Shown here one piece after another: positions 43,410 through 54,200 of a DNA stretch of 64,000 bases. The notes beneath the pieces are model-generated. The model was not told where the DNA came from. It saw nothing but the letters and a program-made list of their open reading frames with translations, and made no database searches. This DNA comes from CAMTWZ01 sp041749075. GTDB lineage: Bacteria > Bacteroidota > Rhodothermia > Balneolales > HLUCCA01. Every line of letters starts with the position of its first letter. The stretch's first letter is position 1. Location of the stretch: contig JBGTBY010000030.1 of assembly GCA_041749075.1 (NCBI GenBank), forward strand, positions 94,285 to 158,284, given 5' to 3'. Made by a program: the position numbers and the translations under genes.

Positions 43410-46400
43410 GCGGCCGTTATGTTTTTGATTGGAAGCAGAATCGTAAATTCTGTGAACTCGCCTTCTTTGGTCTCGACATCCAGCTTGCCACCGAGCGTGT
43501 GAACGATGATGTCGTAGGTCATCGACATGCCGAGTCCGGTGCCTTCACCTGTTGGTTTGGTGGTGAAAAACGGTTCGAAGATTTTTTTGCGGATATGATC
43601 CGGAATGCCGGTTCCGTTGTCGTGGATGCGGATCTGGATCCCATCCGACATCCGCTTCGTTTTCACGATCACGGTCGGCTTCACGCCCTCGGAGAATCCA
43701 CTGTTCCGTTTGCGCTCGTTCACCGCATAACAGGCGTTGTTAACGATGTTCAGAATGGCTCGGCTCAAGTCCTGCGGAACCACGTTCAAATCACCCACAT
43801 CAGGGTCGAGTTCGGTGCGGATGTCGACAGAGAACGACGAATCTGTGGCACGCATGCCATGATACGCCAGATTCACATACTCGTCGACCAAGCTGTTGAT
43901 GGAGGTCTTCTGGATGTCGCCCAATTTTCCTCGCGAGTGCATCAGCATCCCTTTCACGATCTTGTCGGCTCGGGTACCGTGTTCGTGGATCTTCTTAAGA
44001 TTCATTCCAATGTCGGCGAGGGATTCGCCTAATGTTGAAGGTTGAATGTTGAATGTTGAAGAAATTCGGTCCACCTCTTCTTTCGCTTCCGCAACCAATT
44101 CAAGGCTCACAGACGCGAAGTTGTTCACGAAATTGAGCGGGTTTTTGATTTCGTGAGCGATGCCGGCGGTGAGCTGTCCCAACGAGGCTAGTTTTTCCTG
44201 TTGCACGAGCTGTTCTTGCGCAGCTTTAAGATCCAGCACGGCCGAACTGAGTTTGCGATAGGCTTCCGCGTTCTGCAAGGCCACACTCACATTGGCCGCG
44301 ATGGTGGCCAACAGGCGCTGATCGTTTTCATCGAACCGGTTTTCTTCTTCCACACTTTGAATGCTGATCACACCCACGGCTTCGTCACCATAGATGATGG
44401 GAACACCCATAAAGGAGGAGGTTTCGCGGCCGATGCGCTTCGATTTGAGCGATTCACGCACTTCCGACAGATCTTTGTTGATCAACAAAGGTTCTTTGCT
44501 CGTAATGATCTTCTCGGTGAACCCGTTGCCGAACTTCCGTGGCGGGTTCTTATCGCCGTATTCATAGGGGAAGGTGATCATTCCCGAATCACGGTCATAC
44601 ATGGCCAGATACACGATATCGGCATTGAAGGTGTCGCGCATCTGCTCGCCCACCATGTTCATGAGCGCATCAAGCTCCAACTGAGACACCAATGCTCGGC
44701 TGATGCGGTTCACCGTATCCATTTCCGCAGCTCGTTGTGTGGTTTCATTGAAGAGGCGCGCGTTTTCCAGGGCTACGCTCATGGAATTGGTGAGGGTGGT
44801 GAGCAGGCGCACATCCGACTCGCTGAAGGCGTTTTCCTTCTCCACATTCTGCAGACTCACCGATCCCACGACCAGATCCCCCACCATCATCGGCACGAAA
44901 ACAGCTGATTTCGGAGGAAGTCCTTTGGTGACAGCCGATCCGTTCATACGGATGGCGGTTAGCTCATAGTCTTGATTGATGAGCAGGTATTTCTTGGTCT
45001 CCACCAGAATCTTGTTCGCCCATATGAGTGGGCGCGGAGACACTTCGATCTTTTTCCCTTTTTCCACCGCATACTGCCAATATTCCATTCCCACTTTATG
45101 ATCGAACGTGCGGATGATCAAGGTCTGGGTTTTGAGCACATCACAAATCCGCTCACCAACCAGATTGTAGATGGCTTGCATGTCCATTTCGCGAACCAAG
45201 CCATCTTGAACACTGTTGATGACGGCCAATTCGGCGTTGCGTTGTTCCGTTTCAGTGAGGAGACGCGTGGTTTCGCTGAACAAGCGGGCGTTTTCCAAGG
45301 CCACGCTCATGCTGTTCGTGAGCATGGTTAACAGACGCACATCCGACTCTGAAAAGGCCTGCTCACGGTCCAAATTTTGCAAGGTCACATACCCGCGCAC
45401 CGAATCGCTTGCGACCATCGGCACATACAGTGCCGATTTGGCTACCCTCGTTCCCGGGACCGGTTTGTGCGGCTCGCCATTGATGGCCGACAATTCCGCC
45501 GCCGCATTCTCATTGAACAGCAACGGCGAGCGTTCGTCGATGATCTTGTTTCGGACTTTGTCATAAGGCCGGTCGCGGGGGTAGAGCCGGTCGCCATCCT
45601 CATACAAGTAATTGAAATGCTCGCTTTTCGCCTCATGGTTGAAGGTGACGATGGCGGTGACCTGCGAATCGAACAGCTTACGGATGCGTTCCCCGACGAG
45701 TTCATAGATGCCTTGCATGTCCATCTCGGCGACCAAGCCGTCCTGCACGCTGTTGATCACGGCCAGTTCGGCGTTGCGCTGCTGGGTCTCATTGAACAGG
45801 CGGGCGTTTTCCAAGGCCACGGTCATGGAGTTGGCCAAGGTGTTGAGCAGGCGCACATCCGAATCGGAAAAGGCTTGTTCGCGGTCCAGATTCTGCAAGC
45901 TCACATACCCACGCACCATTTCACCGATCACCAGTGGCACGAAAATCATGGATTTCGGAAATGCTGTGCCGGGAATCGCATTCGGTACCTCGCCCGTTAT
46001 GGTGGTCAACGCCTCAGCGGCATTCTCGTTGATCAAGATCATGCGCCGAGTTTTGATCAGACGAATTCGGATTTTGTCGAGCGGACGAGTGGATGGAAAA
46101 TGTCGACGCCCATCTTCAAACAGGTATTTGAACGTTTCGGTTTGATTGTCGGGATCGAGTGTCGCAATGCTGACCACTTGGGCACTAAATAAATCCCGTA
46201 TCTGATCCCCAACCAGATCATAAATGCTTTGGAGGTCCATCTGAGCCACGAGCCCTTGCTGCACGCTGTTGATCACGGCCAGCTCGGCGTTTCGTTGCTC
46301 GGTCACGGCCAAGAGACGGGTTGATTCGCTGAATAAGCGGGCGTTTTCGAGAGCGACGCTCATGGTATTGGCGAGTGTGCTGAGAAGACGCACATCTGAT

Positions 46401-46870
46401 TCGCTGAATGCATGTTCACGATCGATGTTTTGCAAACTGACGTATCCTCGAACCTCATTTTCAACGGTCAGCGGTGTGAAAATGAGTGACTTCGGCAATC
46501 GAGTTCCTGGTATGGCTACCCGTTGACGCCCAGTAATCTCTATGGATCTCGCATCCGCATCCTCGTTGATGAGAAGTGTCTGCTTCGTTTCAATGATCCG
46601 TTTTCGAATGTTGTCAAAGGGCCTCTCCGAGGGGTAGAAGCGTTGGCCATCCTCAAAATAATAGTTGAAGTGCTCGACACTATTTTCAAAATCAAACGTG
46701 GCGATAAACACCACTTGAGAATCGAAAAGCTCACGTATGCGCTCACCGATCAGTGCATAAATATCGCTCAATTCCATTCGCGAGACCAAGGCCTCTTGAA
46801 CCGCGCCAACAACCGCCAACTCCGCCTCCCGTTGGGCGAGCCTAGCCGTAACGTCCATCAGATTCGCCAT
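43406..46870 (-). CDS. Soluble histidine kinase with five tandem GAF modules
   Basis: A 1154-residue cytoplasmic kinase. Five modules of about 180 residues follow each other, each beginning with RNAELAVINSVQ or a variant, then a GAF domain with FVPL-type strands, then SESDVRLL..L.NSMSVALENARLF. The kinase core follows: QEKLASLGQLTAGIAHEIKNP with His906, the N-box AILNIVNNACYAV, G1 DNGTGIP, F-box FEPFFTTK and G2 GTGLGM. No receiver or membrane segment. GAF domains bind small ligands or chromophores; none of these modules has an obvious chromophore Cys. A heptamer array encodes STFNIQPST just after the phosphotransfer helix. It has its own ribosome-binding stretch AGGGAT and lies 9 bp after the six-GAF kinase. 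Confidence 0.93.
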   Translation of the reverse strand: MANLMDVTARLAQREAELAVVGAVQEALVSRMELSDIYALIGERIRELFDSQVVFIATFDFENSVEHFNYYFEDGQRFYPSERPFDNIRKRIIETKQTLLINEDADARSIEITGRQRVAIPGTRLPKSLIFTPLTVENEVRGYVSLQNIDREHAFSESDVRLLSTLANTMSVALENARLFSESTRLLAVTEQRNAELAVINSVQQGLVAQMDLQSIYDLVGDQIRDLFSAQVVSIATLDPDNQTETFKYLFEDGRRHFPSTRPLDKIRIRLIKTRRMILINENAAEALTTITGEVPNAIPGTAFPKSMIFVPLVIGEMVRGYVSLQNLDREQAFSDSDVRLLNTLANSMTVALENARLFNETQQRNAELAVINSVQDGLVAEMDMQGIYELVGERIRKLFDSQVTAIVTFNHEAKSEHFNYLYEDGDRLYPRDRPYDKVRNKIIDERSPLLFNENAAAELSAINGEPHKPVPGTRVAKSALYVPMVASDSVRGYVTLQNLDREQAFSESDVRLLTMLTNSMSVALENARLFSETTRLLTETEQRNAELAVINSVQDGLVREMDMQAIYNLVGERICDVLKTQTLIIRTFDHKVGMEYWQYAVEKGKKIEVSPRPLIWANKILVETKKYLLINQDYELTAIRMNGSAVTKGLPPKSAVFVPMMVGDLVVGSVSLQNVEKENAFSESDVRLLTTLTNSMSVALENARLFNETTQRAAEMDTVNRISRALVSQLELDALMNMVGEQMRDTFNADIVYLAMYDRDSGMITFPYEYGDKNPPRKFGNGFTEKIITSKEPLLINKDLSEVRESLKSKRIGRETSSFMGVPIIYGDEAVGVISIQSVEEENRFDENDQRLLATIAANVSVALQNAEAYRKLSSAVLDLKAAQEQLVQQEKLASLGQLTAGIAHEIKNPLNFVNNFASVSLELVAEAKEEVDRISSTFNIQPSTLGESLADIGMNLKKIHEHGTRADKIVKGMLMHSRGKLGDIQKTSINSLVDEYVNLAYHGMRATDSSFSVDIRTELDPDVGDLNVVPQDLSRAILNIVNNACYAVNERKRNSGFSEGVKPTVIVKTKRMSDGIQIRIHDNGTGIPDHIRKKIFEPFFTTKPTGEGTGLGMSMTYDIIVHTLGGKLDVETKEGEFTEFTILLPIKNITAA
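44033..44060. repeat. Heptamer array TGTTGAA inside five-GAF kinase gene
   Basis: Four 7-bp units (TGTTGAA, GGTTGAA, TGTTGAA, TGTTGAA) within coding sequence. On the minus strand they encode FNIQPST between helix 1 and helix 2 of the phosphotransfer domain. Confidence 0.92.
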
Positions 46871-46879
46871 GATGTATCC

Positions 46880-49800
46880 CTATTTTGCATGAGGTAAGTG
46901 AATCAGGAATTCAGTGAACTCCCCCTCCTTGGTTTCGATATCCAATTTACCCCCTAAGGTATGCACGATGATATCATAGGTCATAGATAAGCCAAGTCCT
47001 GTACCTTCTCCGGTCGGTTTTGTCGTGTAAAACGGTTCGAAAATCTTCTTACGAACCGTTTCCGGTATACCCGTTCCGTTATCGTGAATGCCAATTAGCA
47101 CACTGTCTTTCAACATCTTGGTCTTCACCACAACGGTTGGTTTCACACCTTCGGAATAGCCTTTGCCGCGTTTGCGCTCGTTCACCGCATAACAAGCGTT
47201 GTTCACGATGTTCAGAATGGCGCGGCTAAGATCCTGAGGCACGACGTTCAGATCGCCCACTGCGGGATCCAGTTCGGTCTTGATATCGACTGAAAACGAC
47301 GGATCGGTGGCACGCATGCCGTGGTAAGCCAGGTTCACATACTCGTCGACCAAGCCGTTGATCGAGATCTTTTGGATGTCGCCCGATTTGCCACGCGAGT
47401 GCATCAGCATCCCCTTCACGATCTTGTCGGCGCGGGTACCGTGTTCGTGGATCTTCTTCAGATTCATTCCAATATCGGACAATGTCTCCGAAACCAATGT
47501 GATCTGTTGTCGGTTTTCGGTTGTCAGTGTGGAGCCTTCGCCAAAAACAGACAACTGAAAACTGTCCACTTCTTTTTGGGCTTCGTCCACCAATTCAAGG
47601 CTCACACTGGCGAAGTTGTTCACGAAATTGAGCGGGTTTTTGATCTCATGCGCGATACCGGCGGTGAGCTGACCTAACGATGCTAGTTTCTCTTGCTGCA
47701 CAAGCTGTTCTTGGGCGGCTTTGAGTTCGTTCAAGGCCGAATGCAGCTTCTTATAGGCCTCTGCATTCTCCAAAGCCACTCCCACGTTCGCCGCAATGGT
47801 GTTGAGCAATCTCAAATCACTGTTACCGAAGCGATTTTCCGTCTCTGTGCTTTGGACACTGATCACCCCGATGGCCACTTCCCCCGAAAGAATTGGGACA
47901 CCTAAGAACGATGCTACGGTTTTGCCACGCTTCTCTGCGTTAAGTGTTTTGTATGCCGTATCGAGGTCTTCATTGACCAAGACGGCTTGCTTGGTCGATA
48001 TGATTTTTTCGGTGAGTCCGTTTCCGAACAGCCTAGACTGTCCCATATCCCCGAAATAGTAGGGGAAGTGGATCCAATTCGTCTCCCGGTCGTGCATGGC
48101 CAAATAGACGATGTCGGCATTGAATGTCTCTAGCATCATATCACCCACCAGTTTCACCAAGGCGTCGAACTCGAGCTGCGCGACCAAGGCGTTACTCACC
48201 CTGTTCACCGTGTCCAATTCGGAGGCACGCTGATTGGTCTCACGCAAGAGCCGGTTCGTTTCATCGAACAGCCGAGCGTTTTCTAGGGCCACACTCATGG
48301 AGTTGGTCAGAGTGGTGATCAGGCGTACATCCGATTCGCTGAACGCGTTTTCTTTCTCCACATTCTGGAGGCTCACCGATCCAACCACCACATCTCCGAC
48401 AATCATCGGGACGAAAATCGCCGATTTGGGAGCCAAGCCCTTCGTAATCGCTGTTCCTTGAGCTCGAATGGCGATATCCTCGTACTTTTCATTGATGAGT
48501 AGAAAGTCTTTTGTCTCGACCAAAATATTGTTCGCCCAGATCAGTGGACGTGGATTTACCTCAATCCGAACGCCCTTCTCCACCGCATACTGCCAATGTT
48601 CAAGGCCGGTTTTGTGATCGAACGTTCGGATGATCAGGGTTTGAGTGTTCAGCACGTCGCAAATGCGTTCACCCACGAGGTCGTAAATAGCCTGCATGTC
48701 CATTTCGCGGACTAAGCCATCCTGTACGCTGTTGATCACTGCCAATTCGGCATTTCGTTGTTCGGTCTCAGCCAAAAGACGTGTTGTTTCGCTGAACAAA
48801 CGAGCGTTCTCAAGAGCCACACTCATGGTGGTGGCCAGCGTGTTGAGCAACCGAACATCCGAATCACTAAAGGCGTTTTCACGATCCAGATTCTGCAGAC
48901 TCACACATCCTTGGACCTCATCGTTTACAATGAGTGGAACAAACACCAACGATTTGGGAAGTCGCGTGCCCGGTACAGGCAGATGCCGCTCGCCGGTGAT
49001 CTGAAAGACCCTCTCATCCGCATCTTCGGTGATGTTCAAGATGGTTTTGTTCTTGATAAGCCAATAGCGGATGGCGTTCAGCGAGCGATGATCCGGATAG
49101 AGGCGTTCCCCATCCTCGAAAAGATATTGGAAGATTTCGAGTCCACGGGCTTGGTCGAAGGTGTAGATGCCGGTCACCTGTGCGTCAAAAAGACCACGAA
49201 TGCGCTCGCCAACAAGGTCGTAAATACCTTTCATGTCCATAGCGGCAACCAAACCGTCTTGCACGCTGTTGATCACGGCTAATTCGGCGTTGCGTTGTTC
49301 TGTCTCGTTGAACAACCGGGCGTTCTCGAGAGCGACACTCATCGAATTGGTCAACATGCTGAGCAAACGCACGTCCGACTCGCTGAAGGCGTGTTCGCGA
49401 TCCAGATTCTGGAGGGTGACATACCCGCGGACCTGATCACCCGCAATCATCGGTACCAATAGCACCGATTGAGGAACCCGAGTTCCAGGTATGGCTTTAA
49501 AGGGTTGACCGTTGATCTTCGAAATGATCTCTGTTGTGTTCTCATTGAATAGCAACGTGGTGCGCTCATCGATCAGTTTCTGGCGCAGGTTGTCGTACGA
49601 ACGGTCGCTCGGAAACAGGCGGTCACCATCCTCGAAATAGTAATTGAAATGCTCCTTCTTCTCGTCATGCAGAAATGAGACGATGCTCGTCACCTGCGAA
49701 TCGAACAACGTGCGGATGCGCTCGCCAACCAGGTCGTAAATGCCTTGCATGTCCATCTCAGCAACGAGACCATCTTGCACGCTGTTGATCACAGCGAGTT

Positions 49801-50908
49801 CGGCATTGCGTTGCTCGGTTTCATTGAATAACCGGGCGTTTTCCAAGGCCACACTCATGGAGTTGGCCAGCGTGTTGAGCAGGCGCACATCCGACTCGCC
49901 GAAGGCGTTTTCTTTGTCCAGATTCTGCAAGCTGACATAGCCCCGGACATGGTTGCCGATAGACAACGGCACGAAGATCATCGACTTTGGAAATTCGGTT
50001 CCGGGGATGGATTTCGGAGCTTCGCCAGTGATGGTCGTAAACGCTTCGGCAGAATTTTCATTGATCAGAATCATCTTTTGCGTCTTGATGAGACGCTGAC
50101 GGATCTTATCGATGGTTCGAGGCGATGAAAAATGTCGCTTTCCGTCTTCGTAGAGGTACTTGAACACTTCGATTTGATTCTCATGGTCGAAGATGGCCAT
50201 GCACACCACTTGAGCGTCGAATAGGTCTCGGATCTTATCGCCCACCAAATCGTGGATGGCTTGAAGATCCATCTGGTCGGCCAGGCCTCGCTGCACGCTG
50301 TTGATCACCGCCAGCTCGGCATTACGCTGCTCGGTTTCGGCCAATAAACGGACCGACGCACTGAAATTGTGCGCGCTTTCCAACGCCACATTCATGCTGT
50401 TTACCAGTGTGCTAAGCAGACGCACATCCGACTCGCTGTAGGCGTTCTCTTCATCCAGATTCTGCAAACTCACACATCCCTTCACCTCATTGCCAACCAC
50501 CATGGGTACGAACAAAAGTGATTTGGGCAGACGAGTTCCTGGAACGGACGTCATCGGCGTGCCTGTGATGCGCAACACCTCCTCTTGGGCATTCTCGTTC
50601 ACGTGCAAGATGGACTTATTCGCGATGAGCCACTTGCGCAAATCGTTCAATGGACGTGGTTCCGGGTACACACGTTCCTCATCTTCAAACAGGTACTGGA
50701 AATGCTCGGTACCCGTCACCAAGTCGAACGTATAAATGCCGGCGGCAGGCGAAGCGAACAAGTCGCGTATCTGATCGCCCACCAAGGTGTATATGTCAGA
50801 CAATTCGCGCTTAGCGGCCAAGGCCTCTTGAACACTGCCTATAACAGCTAGCTCTGCTTCGCGCTGAGCGAGCAAAGCAGCCAACTCAACCACGTTGCGT
50901 GCCATCAT
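46880..50908 (-). CDS. Soluble histidine kinase with six tandem GAF modules
   Basis: A 1342-residue paralogue of the five-GAF kinase. Modules 2, 3, 5 and 6 correspond in order to modules 2 to 5 of the smaller kinase (for example the shared ERICDVL and LIWAN signatures in module 5 here and 4 there). Module 4 here (GIYTFDQARGLEIFQYLFED) is extra and resembles module 1, so one module was gained or lost by recombination. Core: QEKLASLGQLTAGIAHEIKNP (His1087), AILNIVNNACYAV, DNGTGIP, GTGLGLSM. Between phosphotransfer helices there is a longer insertion (FQLSVFGEGSTLTTENRQQI) encoded by a different heptamer array. Its start overlaps the lone receiver gene by 4 bp. Confidence 0.93.
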   Translation of the reverse strand: MMARNVVELAALLAQREAELAVIGSVQEALAAKRELSDIYTLVGDQIRDLFASPAAGIYTFDLVTGTEHFQYLFEDEERVYPEPRPLNDLRKWLIANKSILHVNENAQEEVLRITGTPMTSVPGTRLPKSLLFVPMVVGNEVKGCVSLQNLDEENAYSESDVRLLSTLVNSMNVALESAHNFSASVRLLAETEQRNAELAVINSVQRGLADQMDLQAIHDLVGDKIRDLFDAQVVCMAIFDHENQIEVFKYLYEDGKRHFSSPRTIDKIRQRLIKTQKMILINENSAEAFTTITGEAPKSIPGTEFPKSMIFVPLSIGNHVRGYVSLQNLDKENAFGESDVRLLNTLANSMSVALENARLFNETEQRNAELAVINSVQDGLVAEMDMQGIYDLVGERIRTLFDSQVTSIVSFLHDEKKEHFNYYFEDGDRLFPSDRSYDNLRQKLIDERTTLLFNENTTEIISKINGQPFKAIPGTRVPQSVLLVPMIAGDQVRGYVTLQNLDREHAFSESDVRLLSMLTNSMSVALENARLFNETEQRNAELAVINSVQDGLVAAMDMKGIYDLVGERIRGLFDAQVTGIYTFDQARGLEIFQYLFEDGERLYPDHRSLNAIRYWLIKNKTILNITEDADERVFQITGERHLPVPGTRLPKSLVFVPLIVNDEVQGCVSLQNLDRENAFSDSDVRLLNTLATTMSVALENARLFSETTRLLAETEQRNAELAVINSVQDGLVREMDMQAIYDLVGERICDVLNTQTLIIRTFDHKTGLEHWQYAVEKGVRIEVNPRPLIWANNILVETKDFLLINEKYEDIAIRAQGTAITKGLAPKSAIFVPMIVGDVVVGSVSLQNVEKENAFSESDVRLITTLTNSMSVALENARLFDETNRLLRETNQRASELDTVNRVSNALVAQLEFDALVKLVGDMMLETFNADIVYLAMHDRETNWIHFPYYFGDMGQSRLFGNGLTEKIISTKQAVLVNEDLDTAYKTLNAEKRGKTVASFLGVPILSGEVAIGVISVQSTETENRFGNSDLRLLNTIAANVGVALENAEAYKKLHSALNELKAAQEQLVQQEKLASLGQLTAGIAHEIKNPLNFVNNFASVSLELVDEAQKEVDSFQLSVFGEGSTLTTENRQQITLVSETLSDIGMNLKKIHEHGTRADKIVKGMLMHSRGKSGDIQKISINGLVDEYVNLAYHGMRATDPSFSVDIKTELDPAVGDLNVVPQDLSRAILNIVNNACYAVNERKRGKGYSEGVKPTVVVKTKMLKDSVLIGIHDNGTGIPETVRKKIFEPFYTTKPTGEGTGLGLSMTYDIIVHTLGGKLDIETKEGEFTEFLIHLPHAK
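47505..47570. repeat. Inverted heptamer arrays inside six-GAF kinase gene
   Basis: Units TGTTGTC, GGTTTTC, GGTTGTC, AGTGTGG and, in opposite polarity after a 10-bp gap, AAAAACA, GACAACT, GAAAACT, GTCCACT. The pair can form a hairpin and encodes the inserted residues of the linker at the same place as in the sister kinases. Confidence 0.82.
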
Positions 50909-51291
50909 TCCTCCTTATCGGAATATTGACGGATCTCCTCTTTCAGCTTTTCAAAATCGATGGGTTTGGTAAAAAACTCCTTCGCACCAGACGACATCGC
51001 GCTTCGCATATTGTCATCATCGCCATAGGCGGAAATCATGCTGACATGGATGGGTGGAAATTCGGCTTTCACCTTTTCAAGCAGTTCGATGCCGGTCATG
51101 CCGGGCATGTTGATGTCGGAGAAGATGTACATCACATCGGGTGGATCGGTATCGCGAAGGATTCGAAGGGCTTCGTCGCCAGAAAAGGCGAATTCAAGGA
51201 TGAGATCACCGGAGCGGATCTCTTTACGGAAGTGTTGGCGAAACAGCATTTCGACATCCACTTCATCATCGACAACCAGAAATTTCAACAT
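50905..51291 (-). CDS. Single-domain response regulator (CheY-like)
   Basis: A 128-residue lone receiver: acidic pair VVDDE, phospho-acceptor Asp59 in IFSDINMPGMTG, Ser in MISAYGD, Lys in FFTKPIDF. No output domain. It is related in sequence to the receiver of the phosphatase gene at the operon end (both have INMP, SAYGD and TKPIDF). It lies between the propeller kinase and the six-GAF kinase, so it may shuttle phosphate among the kinases or act as a phosphate sink. It starts 7 bp after the kinase upstream and overlaps the next by 4 bp. Confidence 0.94.
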   Translation of the reverse strand: MLKFLVVDDEVDVEMLFRQHFRKEIRSGDLILEFAFSGDEALRILRDTDPPDVMYIFSDINMPGMTGIELLEKVKAEFPPIHVSMISAYGDDDNMRSAMSSGAKEFFTKPIDFEKLKEEIRQYSDKEE

Positions 51292-51298
51292 TCTAAAC

Positions 51299-54200
51299 TC
51301 ATTGGTTAAAAGGCAATTCTATTGAGAAACACACGCCTGGTGACACATTTGATACGGTCATTATACCCCCGTGAGCCGTTATAATATCCATTGTGATGCT
51401 CAAACCCAAACCAGTACCCTCCGTTCCTTTTTTTGTCGTGAAAAAAGGCTGAAGGATCTTGTCCTTGATGTCGTCGGGGATGCCGGGACCGTTGTCTTCG
51501 ACTTCAATCATGATAACACTGGAGGTGCGATTGGTGCGTAGTATTAATGTTGAAGGTTGAAGGTCCACGTCTTTCATCGCATCAAACGCATTGTTGCACA
51601 GATTCAGGATCACTCGTGAAAAATCTTCGACCACGAGCGGGATGGAGCCGGCGGTTGGATCGAGCTCGTAGCGGATGTCGACGGTGATCGGGTTCTTCGC
51701 CGCCCGCATCCCATGAAACGCCAGGTTCGCGTACTCCTGGACGAGCGCGTTGATGTCGGTCGGTTCTTTTTTTCCACTTCCGCCGCGCGAATGCATCAGC
51801 ATGGACTTGACGATCTTATCGGCGCGGGTGCCGTGTTCGTGGATCTTTCGCAGATTTTGGTCGATGTCGCCGAGTGTCTCACTCAATGTTGAAGGTTGAA
51901 TGTTGAAGGTTGAATCAAGACGACTTACCTCTTCCTTCGCTTCCGCCAAGAGCTCCCGGCTCACACTCGCGAAATTGTTCACGAAGTTGAGCGGGTTTTT
52001 GATCTCGTGCGCAATGCCGGCCGTGAGCTGACCCAGGGAAGCGAGTTTTTCCTGCTGCACGAGCTGGGCTTGCGTGGACTTGAGCACCGTGTAGGCCTTC
52101 TCGATTTCCTTTGCTTGGGCCAATTCATGCTCGCGGGTGCGCTCTCGCTCTTTGCGGATCAGTCGCCGACGCTGGGTGCGATCCACCCCGAACACCAACC
52201 CGGCAAACACCATCGCATAGATGCCATACGCCCACCACGTCCGCCACCAGGGCGGGAGAATTCGGATAGACAGGCTGGCAGGGACTTCCGATACCAATCC
52301 TTCCGCATTCGTCGCATTTACCAACAAGGTATACCGACCCGGAGGCAGGTTCGTGAACTGGATGAGCCGCCGCGTGCCCGCATCCACCCAGTCGTCATGA
52401 TACCCTTCCAACATGTACGAATAGGTGGTTCGGCTGGTATTTCGGAAGTTGACCGAGACGTATTCGATGTTGATCTCGTTGTCGGCCCAATCGATGGCAA
52501 TGTCTCCGTTTTTTTGACGAGGCTTGCCTGCCACATTCACATCTGTAATGAGGATTCTCGGTGCAGTGGATAAATCGCGGATGGAAGCGGGATGGAAGAT
52601 GTTCACGCCGCCGACGCCACCGAACAGGATTTCCCCGTTCTTGCGCTCGAAGGCAGAGCCACGGTTCATGCGGAACGGACGCAGCCCGTCTTCCTTCTCG
52701 AAGTGCCGGAACCGTTCGGTCTTAGGATCAAATCGTGAAATGCTGTGTTCGGTGGTCATCCACAGAAATCCGGCCGCGTCTTCGATGATGGTGTACACGT
52801 TGTAGTACGACAGCCCTTTCGATTTGTCGAACAACGTGAAGGTCTCTGTCGATGGCACATAGCGCACCAAACCGTCGTTTCGGCCGAACCAGAGGGTTCC
52901 ATCACGCGCTTCGATGAACCAATGGACGATGCCCTGCGCCAGAATATCGCGGTATTGAGGTGTGACGGGTACCGGATTGAACCGGTTGGCGTTGAGATCC
53001 ATCCGCCCCAAGAGATTGCCGCGGAGGGTTGAGGTCGAGTCAAGCAATCCGTTGTTGTCCATTGCCCAGACGGTGCCGGTAGGACCGATCTCGATATGAT
53101 TCAGAGTCGCATTCACCTGCACGGGTGTCGCTTTCTTCGTGATCGGATCGTACTCTTTCACCCCTTCGGGCGTGGAAATCCATAACACGCTGTCGGGCAT
53201 CCATTCCATGGCCAATACGGTCGATGACCGGAAATTCGGATTGATTGAAAACAGCGGGGTGGTTTTCAGAGTCAGCACATCGATACTGGAGAACACGTTA
53301 TTGCTCGAATTGAACCAGACGGTTCGTTTCCCATCGAACACGCCGGCTTGGCGGCCCGTGTTGGTGCCACGGGTATCGGGCATGAGGATGGAGCCATCAT
53401 ACGGCAGAGATCGGATGGCGCCGGTGTTCCGGTTCCATTCGTAGGCATTCAATCCGTCGTTATTGAGCCAGAAGACGTTATCGCGGACTTCCAAAATGCC
53501 GTAATGCAAATTCAGAATATCGAAAGGATCGTTGGGTACAGCGGTAAACGCGTCGAGTTGTAACCGTGAACGGTCGGATTTGGCCAGGCCACGGGAGGTA
53601 CCCACCCACAAGATGCCGTCCTCGTCTTCATAGAGCGACGTGGCGTAACTCCAAGGCAGGGAGTTGGGATTTCCTGCTTCGTAGCTGTAGATATGAAAAC
53701 TGTCCGATTCGGGCAGATACCTGGACAGAGAGATGACGTTTCCGGCGCTGTTGGTGATCCAAACGACGCCATCACTAGTCTGCCGGATATCAGAAACCAG
53801 CACCCACCAAGCCGGTTGCCGTTCGCCTCTGTAGGTATACATCCGGGTCTCTCCCGTCTTGAGAAACCGGCGGAAGAGTCCGGATTCCGATCCGATCGGC
53901 GGAGAGTCGAGCTCCGTGACCAATCGAGCACGATAACCGACCCACAGAACATCATCGCGGTCCACAAACAGCGAGCTGATGACGTTGTTGGGAATGGACT
54001 CAGGGTCTGATGAATCATTGACCCAGTGATCCAGACTCGTTCCTGTTTGGGAATCGAGCACGTGTATGCCGCCACCAGCGATACCGACGTACAGTCGTCC
54101 GGCTGAATCTTCTGCAAGGCCGGTGACTGCGAACGTGCCCGGAGCATTCCGCATATAACGAGAGCGGTCAAGCAGATGCCGGGTGAAGCGACCCGATGCC

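Noticed and set aside
44201..46192. Several 200-270-codon plus-strand frames opposite the GAF kinases.
   Set aside because: They repeat with the GAF modules and reflect codon bias of the minus-strand genes, not separate coding.
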